Assembly: GCF_003938605.1 (NCBI RefSeq)
Contig: NZ_RHWX01000005.1
Coordinates: forward strand, 124,001 to 188,000
Origin: Brevundimonas sp. 357
GTDB lineage: Bacteria > Pseudomonadota > Alphaproteobacteria > Caulobacterales > Caulobacteraceae
Direction of reading: 5' to 3'
Length of the DNA: 64,000 nt
In this document: piece after piece, positions 1-8,511 of the stretch
How positions within the stretch are numbered: the first letter of the stretch is position 1
How the letters are laid out: each line of letters opens with the position of its first letter
Notes under the pieces: model-generated
Told to the model about the DNA's origin: nothing
Databases searched by the model: none
What the model saw: only the letters and a program-made list of their open reading frames with translations
Position numbers and translations under genes: made by a program

Positions 1-1
1 C

Positions 2-2038
2 GGCAGGGGCGGCGCCTTCGAGGTGCGGGGTCCGGCGACCCTGAGCGCGCAGCGGCTGGCGACCGGCGATGTGGCCCTCAGCGGCGCGCGCGGCCGCCTG
101 GACTTCGATCTGGTGCGGGACTCCATCACGCGGATCAGCGCGACCGGCGCGCTGGGGGCCGATCGGGTTTCGGCGCCGGTGCTGGGCGCGCCGCTGGCCG
201 GCGATCTTCCGGAACTGGCCGAGTTGAAGCGGGCGCTGGGCGCCTTCGCCGTGGATGCGCCCCAGGTGCGGCTGGTCAGCGACAACGCCGGGGTCGAGCT
301 GACCCTGCTGCGGCCGATCACCGCCCGCCCGGCCAACGGCGGCGAGCTGAGACTGTCGGCGGCGACGGGGCCGGTTCTGTCCCTGACGGCGGACGGAGCG
401 ACGCGCGGGGCTTTCAGCGTGGCGTCCAAGCGCGGCGGCGGCCTGCCCGAGGCGCGCTTTGACGGCGTTGAATGGCGGCTGACGCCGGGCGGCTTCGCGG
501 CGAAGCTGAAGGGGCAGGCGGCCCTGGACTTCGGCCCGGCGCGCGGGATCGCCTTCAGCACCCAGGGCGAACTGGCCTCGGCGGGCGGGCGCCTGACCTA
601 TACGGCAAGCGATTGCATTGCGGTGACGCTGGACAAGCTCGACCTGGGCGAGAACTCGGTCGAGGCCGTGTCCGGCCGCGTGTGCCCGACGTCGGCGCCC
701 CTGTTCGCCGCCCGGAACGGCGCCTGGCGCGCTCAGGCGCGTCTGGCCGATGTGGCGGCGACGGCGCCCGTCTTCGAGATCGGAATCTCCGGCGCCGAGG
801 GCGATCTGGTCGTCGACGGCGCGGCCAAGGGGCTGTCGATGCGGGTGGGCGTCAGCAAGGCCCAGGTCGCGGATACGGCCGATCCGGTCCGCTTCCTGCC
901 GCTTCAGGCCAAGGGCGAGGCGCGGCTGGCGGGCGACGTCTGGACCGCCGGATTTGATCTCAGCCGACTGGAGCACGCCATCGGCCGCGTCGAGGTGCGC
1001 CACGACGTTCAGGCTGAAGCGGGCGGGGCGGTGATCTCGGCGCCCAGCCTGGCCTTCACCGAGCATGGGCTTCAGCCGGACGACCTCAGCCCGCTCGTGG
1101 CCGACTATGTGAAGTCGCCGGTCGAAGGTTCGGCCGGGTTCGAGGGGCGTTTCGACTGGGCGGCCGAGGGGGCGACCAGTTCGGGCGTCCTGATCGTGCC
1201 GGAGCTGGATTTCACCAGCCCGGCGGGCAAGGTCCAGGGGCTGAAGGGGCGGGTGGAATTCACCAGCCTGACGCCGCTGATCACCGCCCCGGACCAGAAA
1301 CTGACCGCCGATCGGGTGCAGACGGTGACGCCGCTGACCGATCTTCAGCTGTCCTTCGGCCTGGACGAGAAGGCCCTGACCATCGGCGGCGGCCAGATTC
1401 AGGCGGCGGGCGGGCGCATCAGCGTCGAGCCCCTGTCCCTGCCGCTGACGCCGGGCGAAGGCTGGGGCGGGGTGGTCGTGGTCGAAGGCGTACAACTGAA
1501 CGAATTGCTGAAGAGCGCCAATCTTCAGGACAAGGCCGAGTTCGACGCCGTGGTGTCGGGGCGGCTGCCTTTCACCTATGATCCCAAGGACGGCTGGCGC
1601 ATTGTCGGCGGGGTGCTGAACGGGGTGCGGCCCGGCCGTCTGTCGATCGAGCCTCAGGTGTTCGACGACCTGGCCGCCGGCGGCGGGGGCGAGGCGGGCG
1701 TCCCGCCTAACGCCATGCAGGATCTGGCCTATCAGGCCATGCAGGATCTGGCGATCAGCGACCTGACCGCCGAGGTCAACAGCCTGGATCAGGGGCGTCT
1801 GGGCGTCCGCTTCCGCATCAACGGCCGCCACGATCCGCCCGAGCGCGAACAGCTTCGCCTGACCTTCTTGGAACTGATCCGCCGCGACTTCATGACCAAG
1901 AAGCTGAATCTGCCGTCGGATACGCCGATCGACCTGACGCTGGACACGACCTGGAACGCCAACCAGATCATCTCGGATCTGCTGGAATATGCGCGTCGCG
2001 GGGAGACGCCCGTGCTGACGACGGATGAAACGCCTTGA
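2..2038 (+). CDS. YdbH-like intermembrane lipid-transport protein (5' truncated by window edge)
   Basis: The reading frame is open from base 2, so the true start lies upstream and only the C-terminal ~679 residues are visible. The protein is a long run of amphipathic beta-strand-like repeats with almost no hydrophobic core segments, as expected of the AsmA/YdbH type of periplasm-spanning lipid bridge. The C-terminal part (about the last 250 residues, with GGGQIQAAGGRISVEP, a VLNGVRPGRLSIEP segment and LRLTFLELIRRDFMTKKLNLP) looks like the YdbH C-terminal domain. It is followed by YnbE-like and YdbL-like genes, the order known from E. coli, where YdbH and YnbE join between the inner and outer membranes and YdbL assists. 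The family call rests on motif style plus synteny. An unrelated large periplasmic protein is less likely given the two neighbours. Confidence 0.82.
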   Translation, partial: GRGGAFEVRGPATLSAQRLATGDVALSGARGRLDFDLVRDSITRISATGALGADRVSAPVLGAPLAGDLPELAELKRALGAFAVDAPQVRLVSDNAGVELTLLRPITARPANGGELRLSAATGPVLSLTADGATRGAFSVASKRGGGLPEARFDGVEWRLTPGGFAAKLKGQAALDFGPARGIAFSTQGELASAGGRLTYTASDCIAVTLDKLDLGENSVEAVSGRVCPTSAPLFAARNGAWRAQARLADVAATAPVFEIGISGAEGDLVVDGAAKGLSMRVGVSKAQVADTADPVRFLPLQAKGEARLAGDVWTAGFDLSRLEHAIGRVEVRHDVQAEAGGAVISAPSLAFTEHGLQPDDLSPLVADYVKSPVEGSAGFEGRFDWAAEGATSSGVLIVPELDFTSPAGKVQGLKGRVEFTSLTPLITAPDQKLTADRVQTVTPLTDLQLSFGLDEKALTIGGGQIQAAGGRISVEPLSLPLTPGEGWGGVVVVEGVQLNELLKSANLQDKAEFDAVVSGRLPFTYDPKDGWRIVGGVLNGVRPGRLSIEPQVFDDLAAGGGGEAGVPPNAMQDLAYQAMQDLAISDLTAEVNSLDQGRLGVRFRINGRHDPPEREQLRLTFLELIRRDFMTKKLNLPSDTPIDLTLDTTWNANQIISDLLEYARRGETPVLTTDETP

Positions 2039-2126
2039 GTCACGGCTGCGCTTTGTTCAGAACCCATTCACACGCCGCTGCGTTTAATGGCGGTGACTTC
2101 CAACGCCGCCTTCGGAGACCGGCCTC

Positions 2127-2315
2127 ATGATCAGCAAGCGTCAGATCGTCGCCATGCTCGGCCTCGGCGCCGTCAGCCTGGCCGCATGCGCGCCTACGGT
2201 GAACATCAAGTTCAGCGAGCCGCTGCAGATCTATGCCAAGCTCGACGCCGACATCCGCATCAAGCTGGACCAGGAACTGCAGAACCTGCTCCGCGAAAAC
2301 CCCAACCTGTTCTGA
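2127..2315 (+). CDS. YnbE-like outer-membrane lipoprotein
   Basis: This 62-residue protein has a lipoprotein signal peptide ending in the lipobox LAAC at about residue 21, so the mature part is a short lipid-anchored peptide. The mature segment (PTVNIKFSEPLQIYAKLDADI, then an amphipathic helix ending LLRENPNLF) fits the YnbE family of very small lipoproteins. In E. coli, YnbE stacks onto the C-terminus of YdbH to complete an intermembrane bridge. It lies 88 bases after the ydbH-like stop and 20 bases before the ydbL-like start, so all three are probably one operon. The gene could be missed by annotation because of its size, but the lipobox and synteny make it convincing. Confidence 0.85.
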   Translation: MISKRQIVAMLGLGAVSLAACAPTVNIKFSEPLQIYAKLDADIRIKLDQELQNLLRENPNLF

Positions 2316-2335
2316 ATGTGAAAGGGGGCTTTGAC

Positions 2336-2695
2336 ATGACTTACCGCAAACTCTTCGTGGCCGTGGCCGCTGTCGCTGCTCTGGGCGTCGCCGCCGGTGC
2401 CGCCGTGGCTCAGACCGCCTCGCAAAAGGCCCTGGTCGATCAGGCCAAGGCCGCCGGCGCGGCCGGTGAGCAAGCCGACGGCTACGTCGGCGTGCGCACC
2501 TCGGTGAACGCCGACACCCAGGCCGCCATCAGCGCGACCAACGCCGGTCGTCGCCAGGCCTACGCCCGCAGCGCCGCCGACGCCGGCACCTCGGCCGAAG
2601 TGGCCGGCGCCCGGATGTTCGAGACCCAGCTGCTGCCGCGCATCAGCTCGGGCCAGTGGTACAAGAACGCCCAGGGCCAGTGGGTCCAGCGCTGA
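2336..2695 (+). CDS. YdbL family (DUF1318) periplasmic protein
   Basis: The protein is 119 residues with a clear Sec signal peptide (cleavage near AGAAVAQ, residues ~17-23). The mature part carries the YdbL/DUF1318 pattern: QKALVDQAKAAGAAGEQADGYVGV near the start, a middle helix with repeated Asn/Ala/Arg (SATNAGRRQAYARSAA), and a C-terminal QWYKNAQGQWV. A longer frame reads through from 2087, but the ATG at 2336 follows an AAGGGGG ribosome-binding site and begins the signal peptide, so it is preferred. In E. coli YdbL modulates the YdbH-YnbE lipid bridge. The gene closes that operon here. Confidence 0.87.
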   Translation: MTYRKLFVAVAAVAALGVAAGAAVAQTASQKALVDQAKAAGAAGEQADGYVGVRTSVNADTQAAISATNAGRRQAYARSAADAGTSAEVAGARMFETQLLPRISSGQWYKNAQGQWVQR

Positions 2696-2703
2696 GCTGA
2701 GCC

Positions 2704-3012
2704 ATGAAGGCGACCTTCAGGAGCGGGCGACTTGTCCGGCTTCTGCGGTCGCTGGTTCTCGCCGTCGCCATATCGGCCGTCAGCACGCTTGGGCTGGCGG
2801 CCTATTGGCGTCTGATCGGCGGGGGCGAGATGAGCCTGCACGGCTGGATCGCCATGGGGCTGGGCGTGCTGGGCACGGTCGGCCTGGCTTGGGGACTGAT
2901 GGCCCTGGCCTTCCGCTCTGATCGCGACGGCTGGGACGATCAGGTCGACAATAGCTTCGACCCCGGCATCGAGAGCGCCGAGGACCGCAAGGACGACGAC
3001 CTCTACTATTAA
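2704..3012 (+). CDS. Small two-pass membrane protein of unknown function
   Basis: This 102-residue protein starts 8 bases after the ydbL-like stop and is probably co-transcribed. A basic N-terminus (MKATFRSGRLVRLLRS) leads into a first membrane segment at ~14-36. A second spans ~44-68. A very acidic soluble tail ends SAEDRKDDDLYY. No family is recognised. Its position suggests, but does not prove, a role linked to the YdbH-type envelope system. Confidence 0.7.
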   Translation: MKATFRSGRLVRLLRSLVLAVAISAVSTLGLAAYWRLIGGGEMSLHGWIAMGLGVLGTVGLAWGLMALAFRSDRDGWDDQVDNSFDPGIESAEDRKDDDLYY

Positions 3013-3016
3013 GGCT

Positions 3017-4165
3017 TCAGGCGGCGGCTTCCGCCTGGCCGGAGAGGGCGGGCAGGAACAGGCCGCGCGCCAGGGCGTCCACCACCGGCACGGCCACGGC
3101 GTCGCCCATCAGCTTCAGCGCCGCGCTTTCGCTGGCGGGCAGGCGATAGGCGTCGGCGACCCCCATCAGCCGCGCGGCCTCGCGCCCGGTCAGTCGACGC
3201 ATGGCGACGCGGCCGCCGTCGACGATCACGACGTACTGGCGCGATGAACCGCCTGACGGCGTGCGCAGGCATCCGGCTAGACCGTCGAAGCGCATCTCCA
3301 GCCGTTGCAGCTTTTTTCCGTCCTTGGTTCGCACCCGGCGGAAGGCTGCGCCGACGCGCCGCTCTCCTGAGGCTTTGAGCGTCTCCAGCCGCGCTCGGTG
3401 CAGCGGCGACAGCATTGTCAGCAGGGTCTGCGTCTCCGCTTCGCTGAAACAGGGCGCCTCGGCCTCCAGCACGGCCGCCAGATCCAGGTTGCGGCGCGGC
3501 GGAACGGCCAGCCGCCACCAGGCCCAGTTCGCCTTCGCCGCTTCGGGCAGGCGCTCCCAGGCGGCGATCAGGCGCGAGGAATGGAAGGGCTGGACCGGGG
3601 CGGGCAGGCGCGGCCCCTCGACACCCCGCATGGCGACGATGAACAGGCGCGGCCGCGACTGGGGCAGCCACAGCCCGGCGTCGATCTCCAGGGCGCCGAC
3701 CGTATAGCCGGCCTCGGCCATGGCCCCGCACACGGCGGCGAAATCCTGGCCCTCGCCCGAGGTCAGCAGGCCGACGACGTTCTCCAGCACGATGATGGGC
3801 GGGGCGCGGCCTTCGGCGTCCAGACCCTGCATCAGCTTCCAGAAGCCCCAGAAGGCGCCCGAGCGCTGGGCCTTCAGCCCGCCGCGCGCGCCCGCCAGGC
3901 TGACGTCCTGACACGGCGACGACGCCCAGCACAGGTCAGGCGCGCCTGGAACCTGATCCGGCGTCATCGCCCAGACGTCGGCGTGGATCAGCGAGGTCTC
4001 GGGATGGTTGGCGCGAAAGGCGCGGGCCTTGGCCGCGTCGATGTCATTGGCCAGGATGGTGCGGAAGCCTGTCAGTCCCAATCCCGCTAGTCCGCCGCCC
4101 GCGAAGAACTCGCAGGCCGTGAAGGGGGCGCCTGCGTTTGCTGCGGGGTCATGACGAATCGGCAT
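3017..4165 (-). CDS. DNA (cytosine-5-)-methyltransferase, solitary
   Basis: The 382-residue protein shows the ordered C5-methyltransferase motifs. Motif I is FFAGGGLAGLGL (AdoMet binding, near residue 20). Motif IV is SSPCQDVSLAG with the catalytic Cys in PCQ (near residue 84). Motif VI is ENVVGL, motif VIII is QSRPRLF, and the C-terminal RLTGREAARLMG and GDAVAVPVV are motifs IX and X. The stretch between VIII and IX (about residues 180-310) would be the target-recognition domain, so the methylated sequence cannot be read from here. No restriction endonuclease, Vsr or specificity gene is adjacent, so it looks like an orphan methylase with an epigenetic or protective role. Codon use matches the neighbours, so recent transfer is not obvious. 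Confidence 0.92.
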   Translation of the reverse strand: MPIRHDPAANAGAPFTACEFFAGGGLAGLGLTGFRTILANDIDAAKARAFRANHPETSLIHADVWAMTPDQVPGAPDLCWASSPCQDVSLAGARGGLKAQRSGAFWGFWKLMQGLDAEGRAPPIIVLENVVGLLTSGEGQDFAAVCGAMAEAGYTVGALEIDAGLWLPQSRPRLFIVAMRGVEGPRLPAPVQPFHSSRLIAAWERLPEAAKANWAWWRLAVPPRRNLDLAAVLEAEAPCFSEAETQTLLTMLSPLHRARLETLKASGERRVGAAFRRVRTKDGKKLQRLEMRFDGLAGCLRTPSGGSSRQYVVIVDGGRVAMRRLTGREAARLMGVADAYRLPASESAALKLMGDAVAVPVVDALARGLFLPALSGQAEAAA

Positions 4166-4261
4166 GAGGGGACATTAACCCAGGCGAGCCGCTTTGGCGC
4201 CTGTCTTGACGGGGAGAAGGCAAACCGGGACTTTGGCCGCGAATTTCCAGAAAGGACCGCC

Positions 4262-4714
4262 ATGCGCGTCGCCCTCCTCTCCGCCGCCGCCCTCTGCCTG
4301 GCCTTGGCCGCCTGCTCGCAGCCCGCTGAAAAGGCGTCTGAGCCCGTCAAGGCCGAGCCGCGCGCCCTGGCGGGCGTCGATCTGGACCAGCCGGTGCGGG
4401 TGCTGGGAACCGAGCCCTTCTGGGCGGTGGAGATCAAGCCGGACGGCCTGACCTATTCCGGCGTCGACCGGGCCGAGCAGAAGGCCGCCAACCCCGGCCC
4501 GAGCCTGCAGGGCACGGTCGCCAGCTGGAGCACCAAGACCGAGGCCGGGACGGATCTGACCGTCATCCTGACGGCGACGGACTGCTCGGACGGCATGAGC
4601 GACCGCACCTATCCCCTGACCGCCAAGGTCGAGATCGGCGATGAGACCCTGACCGGGTGCGCCGCCGCCACGGCCGCCATCGAGAGGGCCGGGGAGAGCG
4701 GCCGCGTAGAATAA
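4262..4714 (+). CDS. COG3650-like small lipoprotein
   Basis: The product is 150 residues with a lipoprotein signal (LALAACSQ, Cys near residue 18). The mature part opens with the pattern VRVLGTEPFWAVEIKPDGLTYSG, which recurs in COG3650-type predicted membrane/lipoproteins that carry a small beta-barrel fold and a disulfide (here Cys in TATDCSDGMSD and LTGCAAAT). The ATG at 4262 is preferred over an upstream in-frame start at 4151 because it follows AGAAAGGA and begins a good signal peptide. It is transcribed divergently from the methyltransferase. Function is unknown. Confidence 0.78.
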   Translation: MRVALLSAAALCLALAACSQPAEKASEPVKAEPRALAGVDLDQPVRVLGTEPFWAVEIKPDGLTYSGVDRAEQKAANPGPSLQGTVASWSTKTEAGTDLTVILTATDCSDGMSDRTYPLTAKVEIGDETLTGCAAATAAIERAGESGRVE

Positions 4715-4796
4715 GGCGAAGCTGGCGCCCGGCTTGCATTGAGCGCTGTTATGCGGCCGGGCTGTCCCCGGTCGGTTCACAGGCCAGGATGGTCCC

Positions 4797-5930
4797 ATGA
4801 CGCCCGTAGCGACGCCGATCGACATCCGTCCCCTGACTTCGCTCAGGTTCCTCGCGGCCCTGTGGGTCGTGGTCTATCTGATGTGGCCCAACCTGGCGGT
4901 CGGCGGCATGCCCGCCCTGGCCGCCAAGGGCTACCTGGGGGTCGAGCTCTTCTTCGTCCTGTCGGGCTTCATCCTCAGCCACGTCTATCTGCAGGCGTTC
5001 GGTGAGAAGCGCTTCGACTACAAGGGCTTCCTGTGGGCGCGCATCGCGCGGGTCTATCCGCTCCACCTGTTCACCCTGTTCGGCGTCATGGCCCTGGGGT
5101 TGGCGGCGACGGCGGCGGGCATGGCGATCGACGCCGGCATCCTCAGCTGGAAGACGCTGCTGCCCAACCTGCTGATGGTCCACGCCTGGGGCTTCGCCGG
5201 CGAGGCGGGATGGAACCACCCGTCCTGGTCGATCTCGGCCGAGTGGTTCGCCTATCTGACCTTCCCCGTCTTCGCCGCCGCAGCGTGGAAGTTGCGGAAC
5301 CGACCATGGCTGGCGACGGGGGCGGCCGCCCTGCTGCTGGTCGCCCTCTACGTCGGGTTTGAGCGCGTCGCCGGCTATCGCCTGACCGAGGCGACGTTCA
5401 AGTGGGGGGCGCTGCGGATCGTGCCCTGCTTCGCCTACGGCTGCGCCCTCTACCTGGTCTATCGCCGGGCGCCCTTGCCGCGCGCGGGTCTGCTGGCTCT
5501 GGCGGCGGCGGTCGTGACGGCGCTCAGCGCCTCGCTGATGAGCTGGGACGGGATCACCGTCCTGTCCGGCGGCCTGCTGATCCTGGCCCTGGCCAGCATT
5601 CCGGCGAACAAGGCGGGCGTGCTGGGCTCCGCGCCCGCAGTCTATCTCGGCGAGATCAGCTATGCGGTCTATATGCTGTGCGCCCCGTGGCAGATCCTGG
5701 CGGTCAATGTCGCGGCGCGCCTGACCGGAGCGGAAGACAAGCAGCTTCCTCTCGTATTGTGGCTGGCGATCATCGCGGGCTTGATTGTCGCGGCCGCGAT
5801 TGTTCATCAACTGATCGAGCGCCCGGCTCGTCGTTTCCTGCGCGGATGGGCGGCGAGGCGGCGATCATCTGTGGATCAGCCGGGGAAACAGTCGGAAACA
5901 GTTCTTCAACATTCTGACCCTATCGTCTAA
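4797..5930 (+). CDS. Acyltransferase 3 family membrane protein
   Basis: The product is a 377-residue integral membrane protein of the OafA/NodX acyltransferase-3 family. The N-terminus has the typical DIRPLTSLRFLAALWVVVYL followed by GYLGVELFFVLSGFILS, the conserved block carrying the family's SGF motif. There are about ten hydrophobic segments, and the final SYAVYMLCAPWQIL and LIERPARRFL blocks are also characteristic. Such enzymes transfer acetyl or other acyl groups to surface polysaccharide or lipid sugars. The catalytic His usually placed between helices 1 and 2 is not obvious: the segment reads VVVYLMWPNLAVGG where family members often have VxxxHxxxxF. That may mean altered activity. 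Substrate cannot be inferred from the neighbours. Confidence 0.85.
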   Translation: MTPVATPIDIRPLTSLRFLAALWVVVYLMWPNLAVGGMPALAAKGYLGVELFFVLSGFILSHVYLQAFGEKRFDYKGFLWARIARVYPLHLFTLFGVMALGLAATAAGMAIDAGILSWKTLLPNLLMVHAWGFAGEAGWNHPSWSISAEWFAYLTFPVFAAAAWKLRNRPWLATGAAALLLVALYVGFERVAGYRLTEATFKWGALRIVPCFAYGCALYLVYRRAPLPRAGLLALAAAVVTALSASLMSWDGITVLSGGLLILALASIPANKAGVLGSAPAVYLGEISYAVYMLCAPWQILAVNVAARLTGAEDKQLPLVLWLAIIAGLIVAAAIVHQLIERPARRFLRGWAARRRSSVDQPGKQSETVLQHSDPIV

Positions 5931-5962
5931 GGCTTGTCCGCGTTCAGTCGGGAGCACGCCAG

Positions 5963-6493
5963 ATGATGAAACGGCTCACAGCCGCCGCCCTTGCGGCAAG
6001 CCTAGGCTTTTTCGCCTTCACCACGACCCCGGCTCAGGCCGGCGATCCCTACTGGCAGTGCGTGACCTTCGCGCGCATGTTCTCGGGCATTCAGATCTTC
6101 GGCGACGCCTGGACCTGGTGGCGTCAGGCCGTCAGCAAGTTCCGCACCGGCGACGCGCCTGAGACCGGCTCGGTGCTGGTGTTCCAGCCCCACGGCCGCA
6201 TGAGCGCCGGCCACGTCGCCGTCGTCTCCGACGTCCTCACCGACCGCGTGATCCGCGTCACCCACGCCAACTGGGGCGGCAGCCGCGGCAAGGTCGAAGA
6301 AAACGTCACCGTCGTCGACGTCTCGTCCTCGGGCGACTGGAGCCGGGTGAAGGTCTGGTACAACCCGATCAACGATCTGGGCACGACCGTCTATCCGACC
6401 TACGGCTTCATCTACAACAACGCCCGCGACGCCTTCGCCAACGGCCGTCAGATGGCCGCCAACGCCGCCGCCGAAGACCGCGCCGCCAACTAG
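5963..6493 (+). CDS. CHAP domain-containing secreted protein
   Basis: The 176-residue protein has a Sec signal peptide (cleavage after TPAQA, ~26), and the mature part starts at once with the CHAP fold. The presumed nucleophile is Cys33 in DPYWQCVTFARMFSGI and the catalytic His is in MSAGHVAVV (~residue 82). CHAP enzymes are cysteine amidases or endopeptidases acting on peptidoglycan stems, so a periplasmic wall-remodelling role is likely. The tail after residue ~140 (NNARDAFANGRQMAANAAAEDRAAN) is low-complexity. A second Met at codon 2 could also serve as start. No recognition domain is attached. Confidence 0.85.
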   Translation: MMKRLTAAALAASLGFFAFTTTPAQAGDPYWQCVTFARMFSGIQIFGDAWTWWRQAVSKFRTGDAPETGSVLVFQPHGRMSAGHVAVVSDVLTDRVIRVTHANWGGSRGKVEENVTVVDVSSSGDWSRVKVWYNPINDLGTTVYPTYGFIYNNARDAFANGRQMAANAAAEDRAAN

Positions 6494-6551
6494 GCTTCTC
6501 GCGTCGAAAAAGGGTCTGGTCCCGCTCGGCTGATCGGGCGATAGCTGACGT

Positions 6552-7394
6552 ATGACCGAAGCAAACGACATTCGCGGACACGCTATCGAAACGGCCAAGC
6601 ATGAGCCGCAGGGCGTGACCTACGCCGGCTATCTGGCGCTCGACGACATCCTGTCCGCCCAGAAGCCGCGCTCCGACCAGCACGACGAGATGCTGTTCGT
6701 CATCATCCACCAGACCAAGGAACTGTGGCTCAAGCAGATCCTGCACGAGGTGGCGCTGGCGCAGACGCTGGTGCGCGCGGGTGATCTGGTGCCCGCCTAC
6801 AAGAGCTTGGCCCGCGTCAGCCGCATCCAGTCGGTGATGACCCAGAGCTGGGACATCCTGGCCACCATGACGCCCGCCGACTATCTGAAGTTTCGCGGCG
6901 ACCTGGGCGCCAGTTCGGGCTTCCAGAGCGACCAGTTCCGTCGTCTGGAGACCATGCTGGGTCTGAAGGATCCGCGCTTCCTGCGCTTCCACGCCGAACG
7001 CCCGGACGCCCATGCGGCGCTGCAGGCGGCCCTGGAGGCGCCCAGCCTCTACGACGACGCCCTGCGTCAACTGGCCAAGGCGGGCCTGCCGGTGCCGGAG
7101 GCCGTGCTCAACCGCGACGTCAGCCAGTCCTATGAGGCGAACGAGGGCGTCGAGGCCGCCTGGCTGGAGGTCTATCGCGACACCGAACGCTGGTGGCCCC
7201 TGTACCAATTGGCCGAAAAGCTGGTCGATCTGGACGACGCCCTGCTGACGTGGCGGCACAAGCATGTGGTCACGGTCGAGCGCATCATCGGCCGTCGTCA
7301 GGGCACGGGCGGCACCGACGGCGTCGGCTATCTGGTCGAGACGCTGAAGCGTCGCTGCTTCCCCGAGCTGTGGTCTCTGCGCACCAAGCTGTAA
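6552..7394 (+). CDS. kynA: Tryptophan 2,3-dioxygenase
   Basis: The 280-residue haem enzyme opens the indole ring of L-tryptophan to give N-formylkynurenine, the first step of the kynurenine pathway. The family signatures are all present: VTYAGYLALDDIL near the start, FVIIHQTKELWLKQ (substrate-pocket His in helix A), FRGDLGASSGFQS, and WRHKHVVTVERIIG carrying the proximal haem His (~residue 237), followed by the C-terminal GTGGTDGVGYL loop. Length matches the usual ~280. The other kynurenine genes (kynB, kynU) are not in the window. No clear Shine-Dalgarno is seen before the ATG. Confidence 0.96.
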   Translation: MTEANDIRGHAIETAKHEPQGVTYAGYLALDDILSAQKPRSDQHDEMLFVIIHQTKELWLKQILHEVALAQTLVRAGDLVPAYKSLARVSRIQSVMTQSWDILATMTPADYLKFRGDLGASSGFQSDQFRRLETMLGLKDPRFLRFHAERPDAHAALQAALEAPSLYDDALRQLAKAGLPVPEAVLNRDVSQSYEANEGVEAAWLEVYRDTERWWPLYQLAEKLVDLDDALLTWRHKHVVTVERIIGRRQGTGGTDGVGYLVETLKRRCFPELWSLRTKL

Positions 7395-7453
7395 CGCTGG
7401 AAACCTTCGCCGCTGGCAGGGGTTTCTCTCTTGAGCAGCAACGGAGGTTTCCG

Positions 7454-7924
7454 ATGGCCGGCAACAGCCACGACATCAAGGTCCTCAACGGTTTGGTCGA
7501 GGGGCTGATCGACAGCGCCGACGGCTATCATGAAGCGGCGGTCGAAACCGCCGACGCCGCCTATCGCACCTGGTTCGAGGCGCGAGCGGCCGAGCGCCGT
7601 CGGTTGGCCGAAGAGTTCAAGGCGGCCGTGCGTGAACGCGGCGGATCGCCCGAGGAGGACGGCTCGATCCTGGCCAAGGCGCAGCGCGCCTTCATGGACG
7701 TGAAGCACGCTTTGCTGCGCAACGACGCTTCGGTGATCGACACGGTCGAGGGCGGCGAGGACCAGTTGAAGGCGCGTTTCGAGCGGGCGTTGGCCGACAG
7801 CGAGCTGTCGGCCACGACCAAGGAGACCGTCCGCCGCGCCTATGGCGAAGTCCGCGCCGGCCACGACCAGCTCAGCGCCTTGAAGCACAGCCTCGATGTT
7901 CGAGGGGGCGCTGCGGGAAGCTAG
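7454..7924 (+). CDS. PA2169/DUF2383 family four-helix-bundle protein
   Basis: This is a 156-residue, almost all-helical soluble protein. NSHDIKVLNGLVEGLIDSADGYHEAA at the start and the evenly spaced acidic/His residues (WFEARAAERRRLAEEF, YGEVRAGHDQLSALK) match the ferritin-like DUF2383/PA2169 family, often linked to stress. The ATG at 7454 follows ACGGAGG and is preferred over an upstream in-frame extension. The biochemical role is not established. Confidence 0.85.
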   Translation: MAGNSHDIKVLNGLVEGLIDSADGYHEAAVETADAAYRTWFEARAAERRRLAEEFKAAVRERGGSPEEDGSILAKAQRAFMDVKHALLRNDASVIDTVEGGEDQLKARFERALADSELSATTKETVRRAYGEVRAGHDQLSALKHSLDVRGGAAGS

Positions 7925-7928
7925 CGTG

Positions 7929-7990
7929 TCTCTCCCTCCTCTTGAAGGGGAGGGAAAGGGCGCTCAAGCAGCGAGCCGCCGCGCGGCGAG
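7929..7990. repeat. Palindromic intergenic repeat (CTCCCTCC type)
   Basis: Contains CTCCCTCC facing GGGGAGGG across a short loop, then GGGCGCTCAAGC and a GC-rich palindrome around 7973-7990. It belongs to the same visible family as the repeats near 9270, 11220, 19390 and 54180, and sits between convergent genes, so it may also help end transcription on the plus strand. Confidence 0.6.
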
Positions 7991-8016
7991 CGATAGCGCA
8001 CTTATAGATTTCCCAA

Positions 8017-8046
8017 CAAAAAAGCCCCGGCGTTTCCGCCGGGGCT
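8017..8046 (-). terminator. Rho-independent terminator of trmD-rplS
   Basis: A perfect 10-bp stem (8023-8032 with 8037-8046, core GCCCCGGC) has a 4-base loop. On the minus strand the stem is followed by a run of six T (8017-8022 read in reverse). It lies 33 bases past the rplS stop. Confidence 0.88.
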
Positions 8047-8078
8047 CTTGATCTTCAGCGCGAAGCCGAAGCCTGAAA

Positions 8079-8495
8079 TCAGGCCTCGTCGCCGGCCTTC
8101 TCGGCCGTGCCGGTGGCGGGGACGGCGACCTTGCGGGCCGTTTGGCGCTCGGCGATACGGGCCGACTTGCCGCGACGGTCGCGCAGGTAATACAGCTTGG
8201 CGCGACGAACGACGCCGCGGCGCTTCACTTCGATGGACTCGACGTTCGGCGACAGGATCGGGAAGCGACGCTCCACGCCTTCACCGAACGAAATCTTGCG
8301 GACCGTGAAGGTCTCGTTGACGCCGCCGCCGTCACGGGCGATGCAGACGCCTTCGAACGCCTGGATGCGTTCGCGCTCGCCTTCCTTGATGCGCACGTTG
8401 ACGCGCAGGGTGTCGCCCGGCTGGAAGTCGGGGATGGTCTTGCCTTCGAGCAGACGGGCTTTTTCTTCGGCAGCGAGCTGCTGGACGATGTTCAT
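8079..8495 (-). CDS. rplS: 50S ribosomal protein L19
   Basis: The 138-residue product has the L19 core [33 protein letters not shown] and the signature [28 protein letters not shown] ~25-residue Ala/Lys-rich C-terminal extension goes beyond the core, as is common in alphaproteobacteria. It sits at the 30S-50S interface of the ribosome. It begins 16 bases after the trmD stop and is followed by a strong terminator, so it closes the operon. Confidence 0.97.
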   Translation of the reverse strand: MNIVQQLAAEEKARLLEGKTIPDFQPGDTLRVNVRIKEGERERIQAFEGVCIARDGGGVNETFTVRKISFGEGVERRFPILSPNVESIEVKRRGVVRRAKLYYLRDRRGKSARIAERQTARKVAVPATGTAEKAGDEA

Positions 8496-8511
8496 AGTGT
8501 CTCTCCGGAGC

